A DNA stretch of 64,000 bases from Mantis religiosa (Eukaryota > Arthropoda > Insecta > Mantodea > Mantidae): NCBI GenBank assembly GCA_030765055.1, contig CM060958.1, forward strand, positions 106,242,090 through 106,306,089. Direction: 5' to 3'. The translations under genes were made by a program, and so were the position numbers. Shown one piece after another: positions 1 to 9,999 of the stretch (position 1 is the stretch's first letter; every line of letters starts with the position of its first letter). The notes under the pieces are model-generated. The model was not told the DNA's origin and did no database searches. It worked only from the letters and a program-made list of their open reading frames with translations.

Positions 1-890
1 CTTATAGCGTTACGTCTGCAAGGAAAATTGGATTTTCCATCTTAGCTGTGGACTCATTTGTCTCGCTTCCTTCTTGCTTTGTGGTCATGAGCTTGATAAT
101 GGAATCAGTCGTTCTTCATTCTGCCTGTATCTTCTGATGCTGGTTTATTTTCTTATTTTATCTTCTGCAAAGTTTTTATATGCACTGAACTCTATTGCCG
201 TCAGTAGCAGTTTTTTGTTGAAAAAGGGTACATCTCTCAGCATCAAAGAGTTTTATGGAGACTGCTATGATGTATAAAATGTAATTAGTATCAGGTTTAC
301 TTAGATATTCTTAATTTAGTGTGTACACAGAGATGCAAGTGGTTTGTTGCAACAGGGATGAGTAGAAAAATGACGTAAAGGTTACTCTGTAATGGCTGCC
401 TAAATGTAATATCACTGAAGTAAACGATGCAGAACGGTATATTCGTACTAAGAACTGTAAGTGATGTTTATCAGGTCGAGAATTCATATTGGGAATACTA
501 GGCCTGCAGGTCAGAGGATAGGTAGCCAATTACTTTTTACAATACTTTAAAAACCCATTGCTTTTACTTATTTTATTGGATATTGATACGAAAATTAAGG
601 ATTGCCATAAGTAAAGAATCATGATGGATTTAAAAGGAATGTAGGTTCTTTGTTACAACACGTGCAAGGGCAGTTGAGTCGAATAGCAGTTGGGGGGGGG
701 GGGGAGAAGTTGTTATAACAAAAGCAATGTAAGAAACAGTGTCCTTAGCAGATTTTAAAGGGGCTCACTTGACCTGTTGGATAGGGTATTCTTTGAACCA
801 TTCATAATGGCGACAAAATAGCTACAAAGAGATCTTTGGTTGAAAAGGAGTTTTCAGAAAGTGAAAGTGATATACCCACGTGCATTTGTG
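1..890. other. AT-rich sequence, nothing recognised
   Basis: No coding region, RNA gene or known repeat could be recognised. The open frames are short and have no recognisable composition. The only oddity is a run of 13 G at 692-704. Confidence 0.5.
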
Positions 891-894
891 GTCA

Positions 895-1015
895 TTGAAA
901 CAGTCTTCGGCGTGGAGCCGATTAGAGCACTTCGTGGCTTGCAAGCCGTTGAAACAGTCTTCGGCGTCAGGCCGATTAGAGCGCTCCTAGGCGTGAGGGC
1001 GATTAGGACGATCCA
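895..1015 (+). repeat. Degenerate 54-bp tandem repeat
   Basis: The motif TTGAAACAGTCTTCGGCG starts at 895 and again at 949, giving a 54-bp period. Inside each unit a shorter GGCG...CGATTAG motif recurs three times at roughly 27-bp steps. The repeats are GC-rich compared with their surroundings. A short open frame crosses them, but it looks like a by-product of the repeat rather than a gene. Confidence 0.6.
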
Positions 1016-1388
1016 CTTCTTCTGTCTTGCTTAAGGACAGACCAGAAGAGGTGAGAGAAGATATTTGTCGGTTCATATATACGTGAGGAACGAATAAAGT
1101 TTATCGAGTAATGAACATTCTGCCGTCAGTAACTCTAAACAGGGATATTAGTAACCCTTGGTCGGCAACTTCAATTTCGAAGTTAAAAAAAAAAACAGTA
1201 AATAAATAAGTTTGAAACGGGCATTCCAGTGTCATTAAATATCGTTCTCACAAACATCCACGCATGCCCTGTGAGAAACCTCATTGTTTTGCCCTGAGCC
1301 ATACAATATAATAGCTTCAAAGTAGCATCAACGTGGAACCCTTGCCAATCATATTAGTTACAAATTGTCGCGACAATGTGGAACTTGG

Positions 1389-1436
1389 TTTGATACAAAA
1401 CATTTATTGTATCAAATTGGCGTCCCACCGTGGAAC
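1389..1436 (+). other. Perfect 10-bp hairpin next to a PBS-like motif
   Basis: TTTGATACAA (1389-1398) and its exact complement (1407-1416) can form a 10-bp stem with an 8-nt loop. Directly after it, TGGCGTCCCACCGTGGAAC resembles the tRNA-Lys-type primer-binding site of some LTR retroelements (TGGCGCCCAACGTGGG). No LTR pair or coding region confirms an element here. It may be a chance match or an old remnant. Confidence 0.25.
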
Positions 1437-1696
1437 TGTGTGTCACCCAACATAATAATCATTAAAAATAGTGAGTTGTGAACAAATGAAAGGCTACATC
1501 TAAATCATAGGAGCAAAGCCTTCTTATCCATACTTTTGTAAATGAATTTATTGAAGTATCTTCCAGCATATAGGTGTCGTTGAAGAGTCATCCTTCTCCG
1601 AGGAAAAGGAGCAGTCAACGTTTAGCCATTCCGGGACTCTGCCCTTACTGCCATTATGGCGGATTTATAATAAATAATACACGGGGGGTAGATGGT

Positions 1697-1886
1697 GGTT
1701 TTGGATAGACAGCGTCGACATGAAAATTCAATGCCATGGCCAGGATTCGAACCACGAATCTCCTGGTCTCCATCCAGTCGCTCTTATCCATTGAGATACG
1801 ACGGCCAACTTGCCCTCCTGATATTAAATTTCCCAACTGACTCATATATTTGCCCGCTAAACCACTAGGGGCTCTCGTATCCGAGA
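1697..1886 (-). repeat. SINE family B copy, inverted partner of the next copy
   Basis: On the minus strand this holds a leader (CCCCTAGTGGTTTA), then a tRNA-like module with an A-box-like TCTCAATGGATAAGAG and a B-box-like GTGGTTCGAATCC, then GCCATGGCATTGAA. It matches copies at 1888, 5015, 6725 and, more weakly, 31715 and 56938. It lies head to head with the copy starting at about 1888. Confidence 0.75.
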
Positions 1887-1887
1887 T

Positions 1888-2077
1888 ACACCGTATCCGA
1901 GATCCCCTAGTGGTTTACCGGGAAAATATAAATCAATTGGAGAATTTAATGTCAGGACTGCACGTTGGCCATGGTATCTCAATGGATAAGAGCGACTGGA
2001 CGAAAAACAGCATATCCGTGGTTCAGATCCCGGCCATGGCATTGAACTTTTCATGTCGACTCTATCTATCCAAAACC
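1888..2077 (+). repeat. SINE family B copy (+)
   Basis: Same family as the preceding minus-strand copy and abutting it. The leader CCCCTAGTGGTTTACCGGG is followed by the tRNA-like module (GGCCATGGTATCTCAATGG ... CCGTGGTTCAGATCCCGG) and by the shared tail GCATTGAACTTTTCATG. The two copies are alignable over about 190 bp and form a long inverted repeat centred near 1888. Confidence 0.75.
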
Positions 2078-2176
2078 TTATCCTATATACAGCTAGTGTA
2101 ACGAAATGATTCATTTCAATCAATTAGCTTAAATAATAGATGGTGGTTTCTTTTTTACGAAGTATCACAATTATAG

Positions 2177-2560
2177 TTAGTTATAGGAGAATATTGATGG
2201 GCCTAAGGTGAGTCTGGGACGCTTGTATGTATCCCCGGGGTCATTGTCATATTCCCCGAGGCCTGGAATAAGTTCATTGAAGCTGTAGGGAAGACGGGAA
2301 TAGAATTTGTGAGTGAGGTTGAGGATATAGTCATTTAATTTGGAAAATGGTAGCACTGAATGAATGTTGTCATTTGGAATATACCATTCTGCAGCGTTGC
2401 ACCTCGAAGGTATCGGTTCCGAAGTATTTGAAGTTTGTAGAGGTGAGTTTTTACAGCTGCGTCCCAAACCTGACTGGCGTAGGTCTTATTACTTGTTTGT
2501 ATAGAAGGAGCTTATTCCTCAGAGCCATGGGTGATTTTGTGTTGTACAATGGATAGAGCC
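2177..2560 (-). pseudogene. LINE ORF2 C-terminal fragment (jockey-like)
   Basis: The minus-strand translation contains VWDAAVKTHLYKLQILRNRY, then after a frame change NDYILNLTHKFYSRLP, and ends in DTYKRPRLTL before a stop. This layout (a conserved VWG-A segment, an IxxLxxxFY segment and a terminal YKRPR) is that of the end of jockey/I-type non-LTR retrotransposon ORF2, downstream of the reverse transcriptase. The fragment has at least one frameshift and no RT domain nearby, so it is a 5'-truncated dead copy. Clade assignment is from motif memory only. Confidence 0.6.
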
Positions 2561-2999
2561 TACTCATACGCTTGGAATTTGTTTATCCTCCAACATAAGA
2601 AAACACACATCATTATGCGTTACTATTGTTAGACATGAATAATCCCTGTAAGGAGTCGAATTATCTCTACCAGATTAAGTACAGCAGGTCAAGAAAAAGA
2701 ATAAAGTTAAAATTTGCGAGACTCTAATATAGTGTCAAAGACATTTCATTATAATCTCTTTGACTATCGATTATCTCGTATATGGCTTAGTCCGATGTTC
2801 ATTTTTTTTAGTTATCTGAAAAACAAGAAACAAACATACGACATCCATGTTGTGCAGAAATATATTGTATTATTCTGGTTTCATTATATGATTAATATAA
2901 ACCGTACAATTGTTAAAATTCCTTTATCTGAGACTTTCCAGGCAGAAGAGACGGAGATACTTACTGTGGAAAACGCAGCAGTGTGTCTAATCCATCGAG

Positions 3000-3000
<1 letters not shown>

Positions 3001-3082
<82 letters not shown>
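3001..3082 (+). repeat. (GAT)n microsatellite
   Basis: About 27 uninterrupted GAT units. It produces long open frames of poly-Met, poly-Ile and poly-Ser that are not genes. On the minus strand it directly follows a LINE 3' end and probably began as that element's repetitive tail. Confidence 0.98.
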
Positions 3083-3520
3083 TAAAAGAAACCCCGCGGG
3101 ACAAAATTCCGGTACATCGGCGGCGCTGATATTTTGGTAGTGTCGTTAACATCGCTATGTTCTACACAGTTTGGACCTTAGACTTGTTCCGTCTCCAGTA
3201 CAACCGCTCACTTCATCTTATTTCCGGACGGTCTACACTTCATTTTTCTAATAGTTTAGAATTGTTTTCTTAGGTAATCAGTTTCCATCATTTTGTCAAA
3301 AAGTTGTTTACTTTCCAATTGTTACAGCAATGCTTTATACGTCCTAACACTTCTTTTATTTCAAACTATGTTCTTGTTTCTTTGCTCCGTTTATGCTCAG
3401 AGACAGGAGCCACTGATCTCAGTTTACTCACTTCATACTTCCACATAGGTACCCAAGTCTGAGCACCATAAACTAATATTGAAGCGTGATTAATTTATAA
3501 CATTTAAAATGCATTTCGGT
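3083..3520 (-). pseudogene. Decayed LINE 3' end with microsatellite tail
   Basis: Minus-strand translation gives LVYGAQTWVPMWKYEVSKLR, followed by EIKEVLG and CCNNWKVNNFLTK in changing frames. This matches the usual order after a LINE reverse transcriptase: a LLYGSETW-like motif, a K-x-R-x-E-I segment and a W-x-x-H-L segment. Stops and frameshifts are frequent. The 3' UTR contains ATTTTGTCCCGCGGGG and runs straight into the trinucleotide array at 3001-3082. No RT catalytic motif remains, so this is an inactive, truncated copy. Confidence 0.55.
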
Positions 3521-3599
3521 TGTTGCTTTATTTGCTAAACCTTTTCTTACTGTTGCACAAATGCGTTGATGTTCAGTAAAATAAAATAGGACCTGAAAC

Positions 3600-3870
3600 T
3601 TTCCTGGCGACGAATATATTGAAGATATTTTCGGGATACAAGCCAGCTAAAGAGACGATTAGAAACTGTACATCGTTCCAATTATCAGGATATGAACAAA
3701 TATAAATTTTAATAAACACTAAATTGAGATAACGAAAAATCAACAACTACAAAACAATATCAAGAACGACAAAACACTACCAATACTACCATCCCTGAAA
3801 TAAAACACTGTTTGCAGTAAATTAAAGTTCAGGCCTGAAGATGGCATAAGTGTAGAAAACTAGTTATGTC
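3600..3870 (-). repeat. Penelope-like element 3' tail, second copy
   Basis: The minus strand aligns to the region after the GIY-YIG frame at 12622-12840. Shared blocks in the same order are GCCATCTTC, TATTGGTAGTGTTTTGTC, CTTGATATT, TATCCTGAT..TGG, CGATGTA and CTGGCTTGT. This is therefore a second, coding-free copy of the same element's 3' end, inserted in the opposite orientation. Confidence 0.6.
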
Positions 3871-4990
3871 GTTAATGTTTTTCTTAAATAGTCAAGGTCT
3901 TTTGGTATTATATTTGCTCACTGTCTTTAAAGGAATTATTCTGCTTCAGTCAAGTCTCGCCTATCTAATCAGAATTTTATTTCGACCAGTGCCAGTCTGC
4001 AGTAATACTGTGTGATTTACGAGATACGATAAAAATAACGGAAGATTTGTATTTCTTAAAGGATCTTTATTTATTCAATTTTGTATATCCTTAAAGAATC
4101 TTTATTTATAGAGCATCACATTTGTCCCCTTAAATAATCCCCCTTACATATAATACACACGTGCCAGGTTTTCCCAACCTCGAAAGCATTTCTGGAACTC
4201 CTTTTGGTTCCGGTATTCAGCGATTCTGTTTCAATCACTGGTGGCAAACGACTTCCTTTCATGTTTCTCTTCAGCCTTGGGAATGGAAACAATTCGCGGT
4301 GGGGCTGTGTCCAGCGACTACAGTGCCTGAGACAACATAACCATCTTTTTTAAATCACGGACAAACATCGAGCTGTGAGCAGAAAGTATTCCGCAGTACA
4401 ATTTCCACGAGCGATTTTGCCATAATTCTGTTGTACCACTCTGATAGTGACCGGTGATTTTCTTCAGCATTGCTGTCAATAATTTATGTGCAAGGGCATC
4501 GTGTTCAAAATATTCTCGAATACTTTGAAAAACTTCTACCATTCCCAAACTCTTGTTCCACTATAATCTGTCTCAACCTAGTTTTATCCTGCTGTAAACA
4601 TCTGGGTGGGAAGAGAGACAGAGACAGGGATATTGGAACAGAAAACGGTTAAGCTGTTGATTGGTGTAGCGAAGTTAATGGGCGGTTTCTTTTATTTGAA
4701 TACGTACCGTAAACCCTTCCTTTAAGTACAGTACTGTATGTAGTTTTCTGATTACTGCTCTGTGCGAGCTAATTTCGGAGAGAGAAAATTATGCAAATGT
4801 TTCGATTCTTATAAACGTAATAGCACCATATTTTATCTTTCTGCTTTACATACCACATAGATGTGTTCTGTATACTATATATAGATAAGACAGAAGACAG
4901 GTGAAGTTATACACACTATTCACTTATGTTAAATTAAGCGGTTAACTATAAAGCCCGGGCCTTAAAGTACTTACATGTAGTAAGTCGCCA
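3871..4990. other. Unrecognised sequence
   Basis: A 76-codon minus-strand frame at 4318-4548, with an adjacent frame running on, has ordinary amino acid composition. I recognised no family. No splice context, promoter or repeat could be supported. Confidence 0.4.
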
Positions 4991-5009
4991 TTAAGGTAGT
5001 TGTCTCGTG

Positions 5010-5190
5010 TTTATGAGAACTCCTAAGTGGTTTACCGGGAAAATACGAGTCATTTGGAGAATTTAATGTCATATCGGTACGTTGGCCATAGTAGCTCAAT
5101 GGTAGAGCGGCTGGACGGAAACCAGAAGATCCGTGGTTCAAATCCCGGCTATGGCATTGAATTTTTCATTCTGACTCTGTTTCCACAATT
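5010..5190 (+). repeat. SINE family B copy with tRNA-like fold
   Basis: The leader (CCTAAGTGGTTTACCGGG) is followed by a tRNA-like module at 5085-5156. There GCCATAG (5085-5091) pairs perfectly with CTATGGC (5149-5155). GCTC/GAGC makes a D-stem and CTGG/CCAG an anticodon stem. The T-stem is mismatched, the anticodon loop starts AC rather than having U33, and sister copies are scattered, so I call it a tRNA-derived SINE and not a tRNA gene. Confidence 0.7.
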
Positions 5191-5199
5191 TAGCCTACA

Positions 5200-6360
5200 C
5201 ACGGCCAGTGTGAAAGAACAATTAATTTCCAATAAGCTGCATTTTATTTAAAAATTACTAAAGGACACTGCTATTATATAATATTTTTGCATTCTTATAT
5301 AGATGTGTTCTGGACTCGTAACCTCCGCGGGATGAGGTGTGGGGAGGAGGGGAACCGTTGGCCGGTTACGCAGGGAGTGAGCAATAAAGCAAACATTCAG
5401 TAAAACCTCTACAAACCTCTACACTTGTTTTGTTTAAAATGCTGTCATTCAAAAACTAAACAAACTATTGCAACTATGAATACAAGATAGTCTAGAGTTG
5501 AACTATATGATGCTATCCGTCAAACCGATCCAGTGGCACTATCTCTATGTGAGCCCCTGAGCTGTTAGCCGACCCCCTATTTTTGCGAACAAAAGCATTG
5601 TTGCCTCAGCCACCGTGATCGCCGTACATGGTCCTATGCCACCAAGATCCACTAAGAAACGCCGTTTTGCCACCACTGATGAGACAAAAACATCATCGCT
5701 AATTAGCTAGACATCATAACCAAAGTGAGTACCAGAGTGCTATTAAAATTGGAGAAAGTGCTGGCATAAGTGTATTTTACCTGCGGGGTATTACTCTGAA
5801 TGGGACAAGGGTGTTGATTTTGATGAGTGAATATTCTTTCAGTAAAAGAAAATACCCGTTGTTTTTATGACATCTCATACGTTAATTATAACTGATACAA
5901 AGTCACTTGTATATTATTGCTTAAAGTAGTCATGAACATAAAAAGAATAACTGAAGGGGAAGAAGTTTTGATACGTTGGTACTAAGCATTGTCGCCCTTC
6001 GCAGAACAAAGATCTCCATTACCGCAAGTTAGGCTTTGGTATCACATCCTTGAAATCGATAGTCCCACGCTTTTTTAAAAAACGCTCGTTACGACTCGGT
6101 GAACTAGAAGTCCGTATAGCTTTTGTCCCGTCCCACACGGAGAGTGAGTCAGTGAACTCAGCTATTTTGTAACGCACTCATCTAATCTGTCCTCTCGTCA
6201 GTTTTAAAATACAGACATCAGAATGTCAACTTTTGTTGCACAAGCGCCTCCGTAGCGTTTGTAAATACACGTTTTTAGTTGCGATTTTAAATTTTGAATC
6301 AGATTCCATGCATATTTCTATTTATTTCATGTGCTAATTTCTATATATTTTTCTTTTAAT
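5200..6360. other. No recognisable feature
   Basis: AT-rich sequence with short uninformative frames. A short GC-rich patch lies at 5325-5385. Nothing could be assigned. Confidence 0.45.
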
Positions 6361-6361
6361 A

Positions 6362-6585
6362 TACGTCCTCCAACGTTGTCATATCGGACGATGATTGAAA
6401 TGGGTGAAATAATGTTCAAATGAGCTCAAGGTACATAGGGCTTAGAGTTACCCAAAATTTGTCTTTCATGATAAGGGAAAACCTCGGAAAAACCTTGTGC
6501 AGATAACTCACCCTGACGAGGTATTTCGGTATTTCTTGAACGTGAGGCAGATACGCTACTACCTACGCTACAAAGGCGGGAAATT
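6362..6585 (-). repeat. SINE family A copy (-), internally deleted
   Basis: It reads on the minus strand as a degraded head (GCGTAGGTAGTAGCGTA-like), a TTTTCCGAGGTTTTCCC block, AGCCCTATGTACCTTGAGC, and ends in ACGTTGGAGGACG. The B-box portion is missing. The same family recurs at 8083, 16762, 31940, 45953, 53351 and 62436. Confidence 0.7.
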
Positions 6586-6724
6586 TGAATCGTATATTGC
6601 TACTTTACTGTTTTATAAAATTTTATAGAATAGATCAATAAACTGTAAAGGTCATGCTACTCTATTGGTTTGGGAGAATATAAATGCTTATTGAAACTGC
6701 TATCTTAAGATTATAATTGATAGT

Positions 6725-6965
6725 CAACATAAAAAATTCAATGCCACGGCCGGGATTTGAACCACGGATCTACTGGTTGCCGTCCAGTCGCTCTAACCCA
6801 TTGAGCTGCCCTGGCCAATTTGCCGTCATGACATTAAATTCTCCAATTGACTCGTATATTTCCCCGGTAGACCACTAGGGGCTCTCGCATCCGAGATACA
6901 CAGTTTGTGACGACTTACTATCTTAAGTACTTGAGTTCCAGGCTTCATCATTTAACTCTTATTAT
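6725..6965 (-). repeat. SINE family B copy (-) with long leader
   Basis: The minus strand contains, in order, a leader with GAACTCAAGTACTTAAG, TATCTCGGATGCGAGAGCC, CTAGTGGTCTACCGGGG, the tRNA-like module (GGCAGCTCAATGGGTTAGAG ... CGTGGTTCAAATCCCGG) and CATTGAATTTTTT. This is the best copy for showing that more than 100 bp precede the tRNA-like part in this family. Confidence 0.75.
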
Positions 6966-7308
6966 TTAAATTAATTGATGGAAATTAATCATTTCCTCAC
7001 ACAAATTTATATTATTGTTTCACAAAACCAGAATTAAGCATATTGACTGATATAGCCGACCTAGGTGGTCTGTGAACAGAATGTGTGCCTCACGTTCAAG
7101 GCGTCCTGAGATTGTATTATTTCTGAATTTTTCCCTTATTCTGAAAAAAATGTCAGTCTGAAAAGTGTTCATTTTGTAAAGAATTTTGTGTAATGTTGCA
7201 TACCAGATATAATACAGTGCAACATGTGATGGGCAAAGATAGCACATAAAAAGTAGAACTCGCACCATAATTTATCTTAGACAACTCTTTTTTCCTTTGC
7301 ATTCGCCA

Positions 7309-7311
<3 letters not shown>

Positions 7312-7343
<32 letters not shown>
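7312..7343 (+). repeat. Poly(A) run, 32 nt
   Basis: A pure run of 32 A. It could be the tail of a retroposed sequence, but no recognisable body precedes it and no target duplication was found. Confidence 0.95.
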
Positions 7344-7345
<2 letters not shown>

Positions 7346-8080
7346 TTATTACTCTTTGAAGATTACAAGAAGCTGTGTCATTTTCCTTAAGTTAGTTCGG
7401 TATTAGGTATTTTTGTCTGATTTCACGTATAGAATACGCAATTTCAAGGCCCGCAATATAAATGATTTTTTTTAACATCTTACCACCGATTTGTTTTCGT
7501 CTATTCCAGTTGAAGCAACAAAATTTGAAAATAATCTATTTTTGCAATGGTTTGTTTCGATTTGTAGGTACATTAGATTATAGAAAACGTAAGAATTTCC
7601 TATGGAAGCTATGTGAAAATAAACGGTTATATTTTTTCACCTTTAATTAAAATTACTCACACCATAATTTTGTAGAAATTGCGTGCTGCAAATTAACAAA
7701 AAGTATCCCGGGAAAAATATGGCAGGCATATGAACTTCGCAGGAAGAGAAAGAAAGCTATAACTTTAAGAAGAGCATGCATATTAAATGCCAAACAAACT
7801 GATTTGCGGGGCATTTGAATATAAAGATGTTAATATTGACTTTAATTTTCTTCTGAAGCTAATGAAATGCTTTCAAAAGAACGTTCTTTAACATGAATTC
7901 TGACTATCTAGGAAAAACAATTGAGTGAGACTTAATTATCTCAAGATTACAATAAAGTGGGCGAGGATTTCAAGAAATCTATATAATAAAGCACTAATTT
8001 ATTAAATTAATTCATAGAACTGGTACCAAAATGTTTCTGTTAGTGTTTTGCTGAAACAAAACGTTGAATATGTTTCGAAA
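7344..8080. other. No recognisable feature
   Basis: AT-rich sequence. The 62-codon frame at 7462-7650 is rich in Phe, Leu and Lys, as expected for chance frames in AT-rich DNA. Confidence 0.45.
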
Positions 8081-8082
8081 AT

Positions 8083-8325
8083 GCCTACCTCTGCAGCGTA
8101 GGTGGTAGCGTGTGTGCCTCACGTTCAAAAGGGTCCGAGTTCAAACTCGGTCAGGATGCGTTATCTGAATAAAAAATTTTCCGGGGTTTTCCCTTGTCCT
8201 GATAGGTGTATGTCGGGTAACATTAAGTTCTATGACCCTGGGCTCATTTGAGCATTATTTCATTCATCGTCCGTTATGGCCTAACTTTGGAGAGCGGTAA
8301 CTAAAACATGAAGAAAATAAATTAA
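8083..8325 (+). repeat. SINE family A, near full length
   Basis: The tRNA-like head has A-box-like AGCGTAGGTGGTAGCGTG and B-box-like GGTCCGAGTTCAAACTC. The body follows as TTTTCCGGGGTTTTCCC, a TGTCGGGTAAC block, CCTGGGCTCATTTGAGC and CATTCATCGTCCG, ending in AACTTTGGAGAGCGGTAAC. Being retroposed from RNA polymerase III transcripts is known for such tRNA-headed SINEs. That assignment here rests on the A/B boxes and on multiple copies. Confidence 0.85.
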
Positions 8326-8689
8326 GAAAGCAAGCAAGTGTCAAGTTAGGGAGGTAAATAAAAGTAAATGCTACGAAGGTTCGATAAGCAGCCATGATTG
8401 TTTAAAACACATCCATTCTTACACTGCTTGCAGCGGGAGAATAAAAGTAGAAGTAAACAAACCCACGTGACCGTTAGGCCTAGCGCACCTTCTTCACAAT
8501 TTCTATGATGTCTCCGCCGTGTAAATAGTCCCTTGAAAAAGTACTGCTACTGAGGTGTAGAGCCTTGTGTTTGTTTTGCTGAAGCGCACAAGTGCGTTCT
8601 AAGCATATTTCAACTATAAAAACATATACTAACAGAGAGTTAAGTTAGTTTGTAATTAAAGTAAATCATGCTGCGCGCGCATATTTAAG

Positions 8690-9175
8690 AAACTCAGGAA
8701 GAGGAGGAAACTTTATTATTTAGACGAGACGTGGGTTAACGAGGGACACACAACAAGCAAAGTATGGACTGACACCACAGTGAAATAAAAACACATGCAT
8801 TTCGATCTGGTTTAAGTGCAGAAATTAGAAATTCTACGGGGAGGTGAAACCGTCTTATAGTTTTGCACATGGGAAGTGATGATGGCTTGTGTTCGTCTCC
8901 AAAACAACGGGAGATTGTCATGAACTAATGAATGGAGACGTTTTCAGATCCTGGTTTGAAAAGATTCTCCCCAAATTACAACCGAAAAGCGTTATTGTAA
9001 TGGACAATACCCCCATCCACAGTGTGAGGTTAGAACGTATACCAAACAAGTGACATCATAACATGGCTACAGAGTAAATATATAATTTTCCACGAGAGTC
9101 CTGTTAAGGCGGAATTGCTGGCAATGGTCAAGTCTCGTGTTAAACAGTACGATATTTGATATTTATTTGTACAGT
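8690..9175 (+). pseudogene. IS630/Tc1-type transposase relic (DDE)
   Basis: Piecing three frames together gives the C-terminal two thirds of an insect IS630/Tc1/mariner-superfamily transposase. The first catalytic Asp is in YYLDETWVNEGHTTSKVWTD (8715-8775). MNGDVFRSWFEKILPKLQPK leads to the second catalytic Asp in VIVMDNTPIHSVRLERIP. The candidate final acidic residue is in VKAELLAMVKSRVKQYDI. Stops after the first motif and several frameshifts make it inactive. The N-terminal DNA-binding part was not found upstream. A related copy lies on the minus strand at 35330-35958. Confidence 0.75.
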
Positions 9176-9299
9176 TTCCATTATAGTTTCACTACAATGA
9201 CTTTAACATCAATCATGCAGTATTATACATCTTGTACAAATACATGAAATTGCTGACCCAAGATTTGCTCGCTGACTCGGTTCCCTGGCCATAAGACTT

Positions 9300-9990
9300 T
9301 GGTTTTCCTGAGCACCTTGGTGTCATTTCTTCTTGATCTTCGCTTGTTTTGCACTAATCCACTTTTCTCTTAACCTATATAAGGATTGTCCCATACATCT
9401 GATTTTCTTTTCTCCCATCCTCGTTAACATGCGTAACGCCACTACCTCTTTACTCACACTGTCCCATTTCTTATCCCAAATTTTTCTCCTGTAATTTATT
9501 AACACCTTACATTCTATCAGATAATGAACAGTGCTCTCTTTATCTCAACAAATTCACATATCCCTATCTCATTACTTCTCAACCCTTTTAGATATATTAT
9601 TCCTACTCTCATCCATGCTATGCCTTCTCTTCCAGTTTTCTCACATTGATCTATACATTTTTCCCTACCCCTTTTCTGTCTTTAATTGCTTATAGAGTTT
9701 CAAAGGTTTCTTTTCCTCTATACATTTCCATATCTCCTGCCTATCTGTCTTGTACTCTGGTTCTCACTTCCTTCCAAAAACCGCTATGATTTGACTCCCC
9801 TGTTGTCGATAAATCTCCCATGTCTATCTTCGATGCCATTCTTTCCAATTCCGACCACCAACTGTTTGTGTTCCTAATGCTTTTATGTTGCTTCATGCGC
9901 AGATTCAATAATTCCCCTTTCTGCCCTATAATACACTTTCAATATTCTCTATATTATTCCACTACTTTTTGTATTACCCAACTGTAGTAA
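9300..9990 (-). pseudogene. LINE 3' terminal fragment, same family as 28-31 kb
   Basis: The minus strand ends in a clear 60-codon frame (9505-9323) containing KWDSVSKEVVALRMLTRMG and LYRLREKWISAKQAKIKKK before the stop. Upstream, in shifting frames, are STVHYLIECKVLINYR and a WKRRHSMDESRNN segment. The same sequence of motifs occurs in the LINE at 28480-30965 (RNKW after an IGKYL motif at its end), so the two are one family. The copy is 5'-truncated and frameshifted. It lacks the reverse transcriptase core. The clade is not assigned. Confidence 0.6.
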
Positions 9991-9999
9991 TGCCACTTC

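Noticed and set aside
2714..3152. Frames with long poly-Met, poly-Ile and poly-Ser tails
   Set aside because: They are produced by the GAT microsatellite.
4318..4548. 76-codon minus frame resembling an exon
   Set aside because: Amino acid composition looks normal, but no family was recognised and no splice context could be shown.
5085..5156. Possible functional tRNA gene
   Set aside because: The acceptor stem is perfect, but the T-stem is mismatched, position 33 is C, and several dispersed copies share flanking sequence. It is a SINE component.
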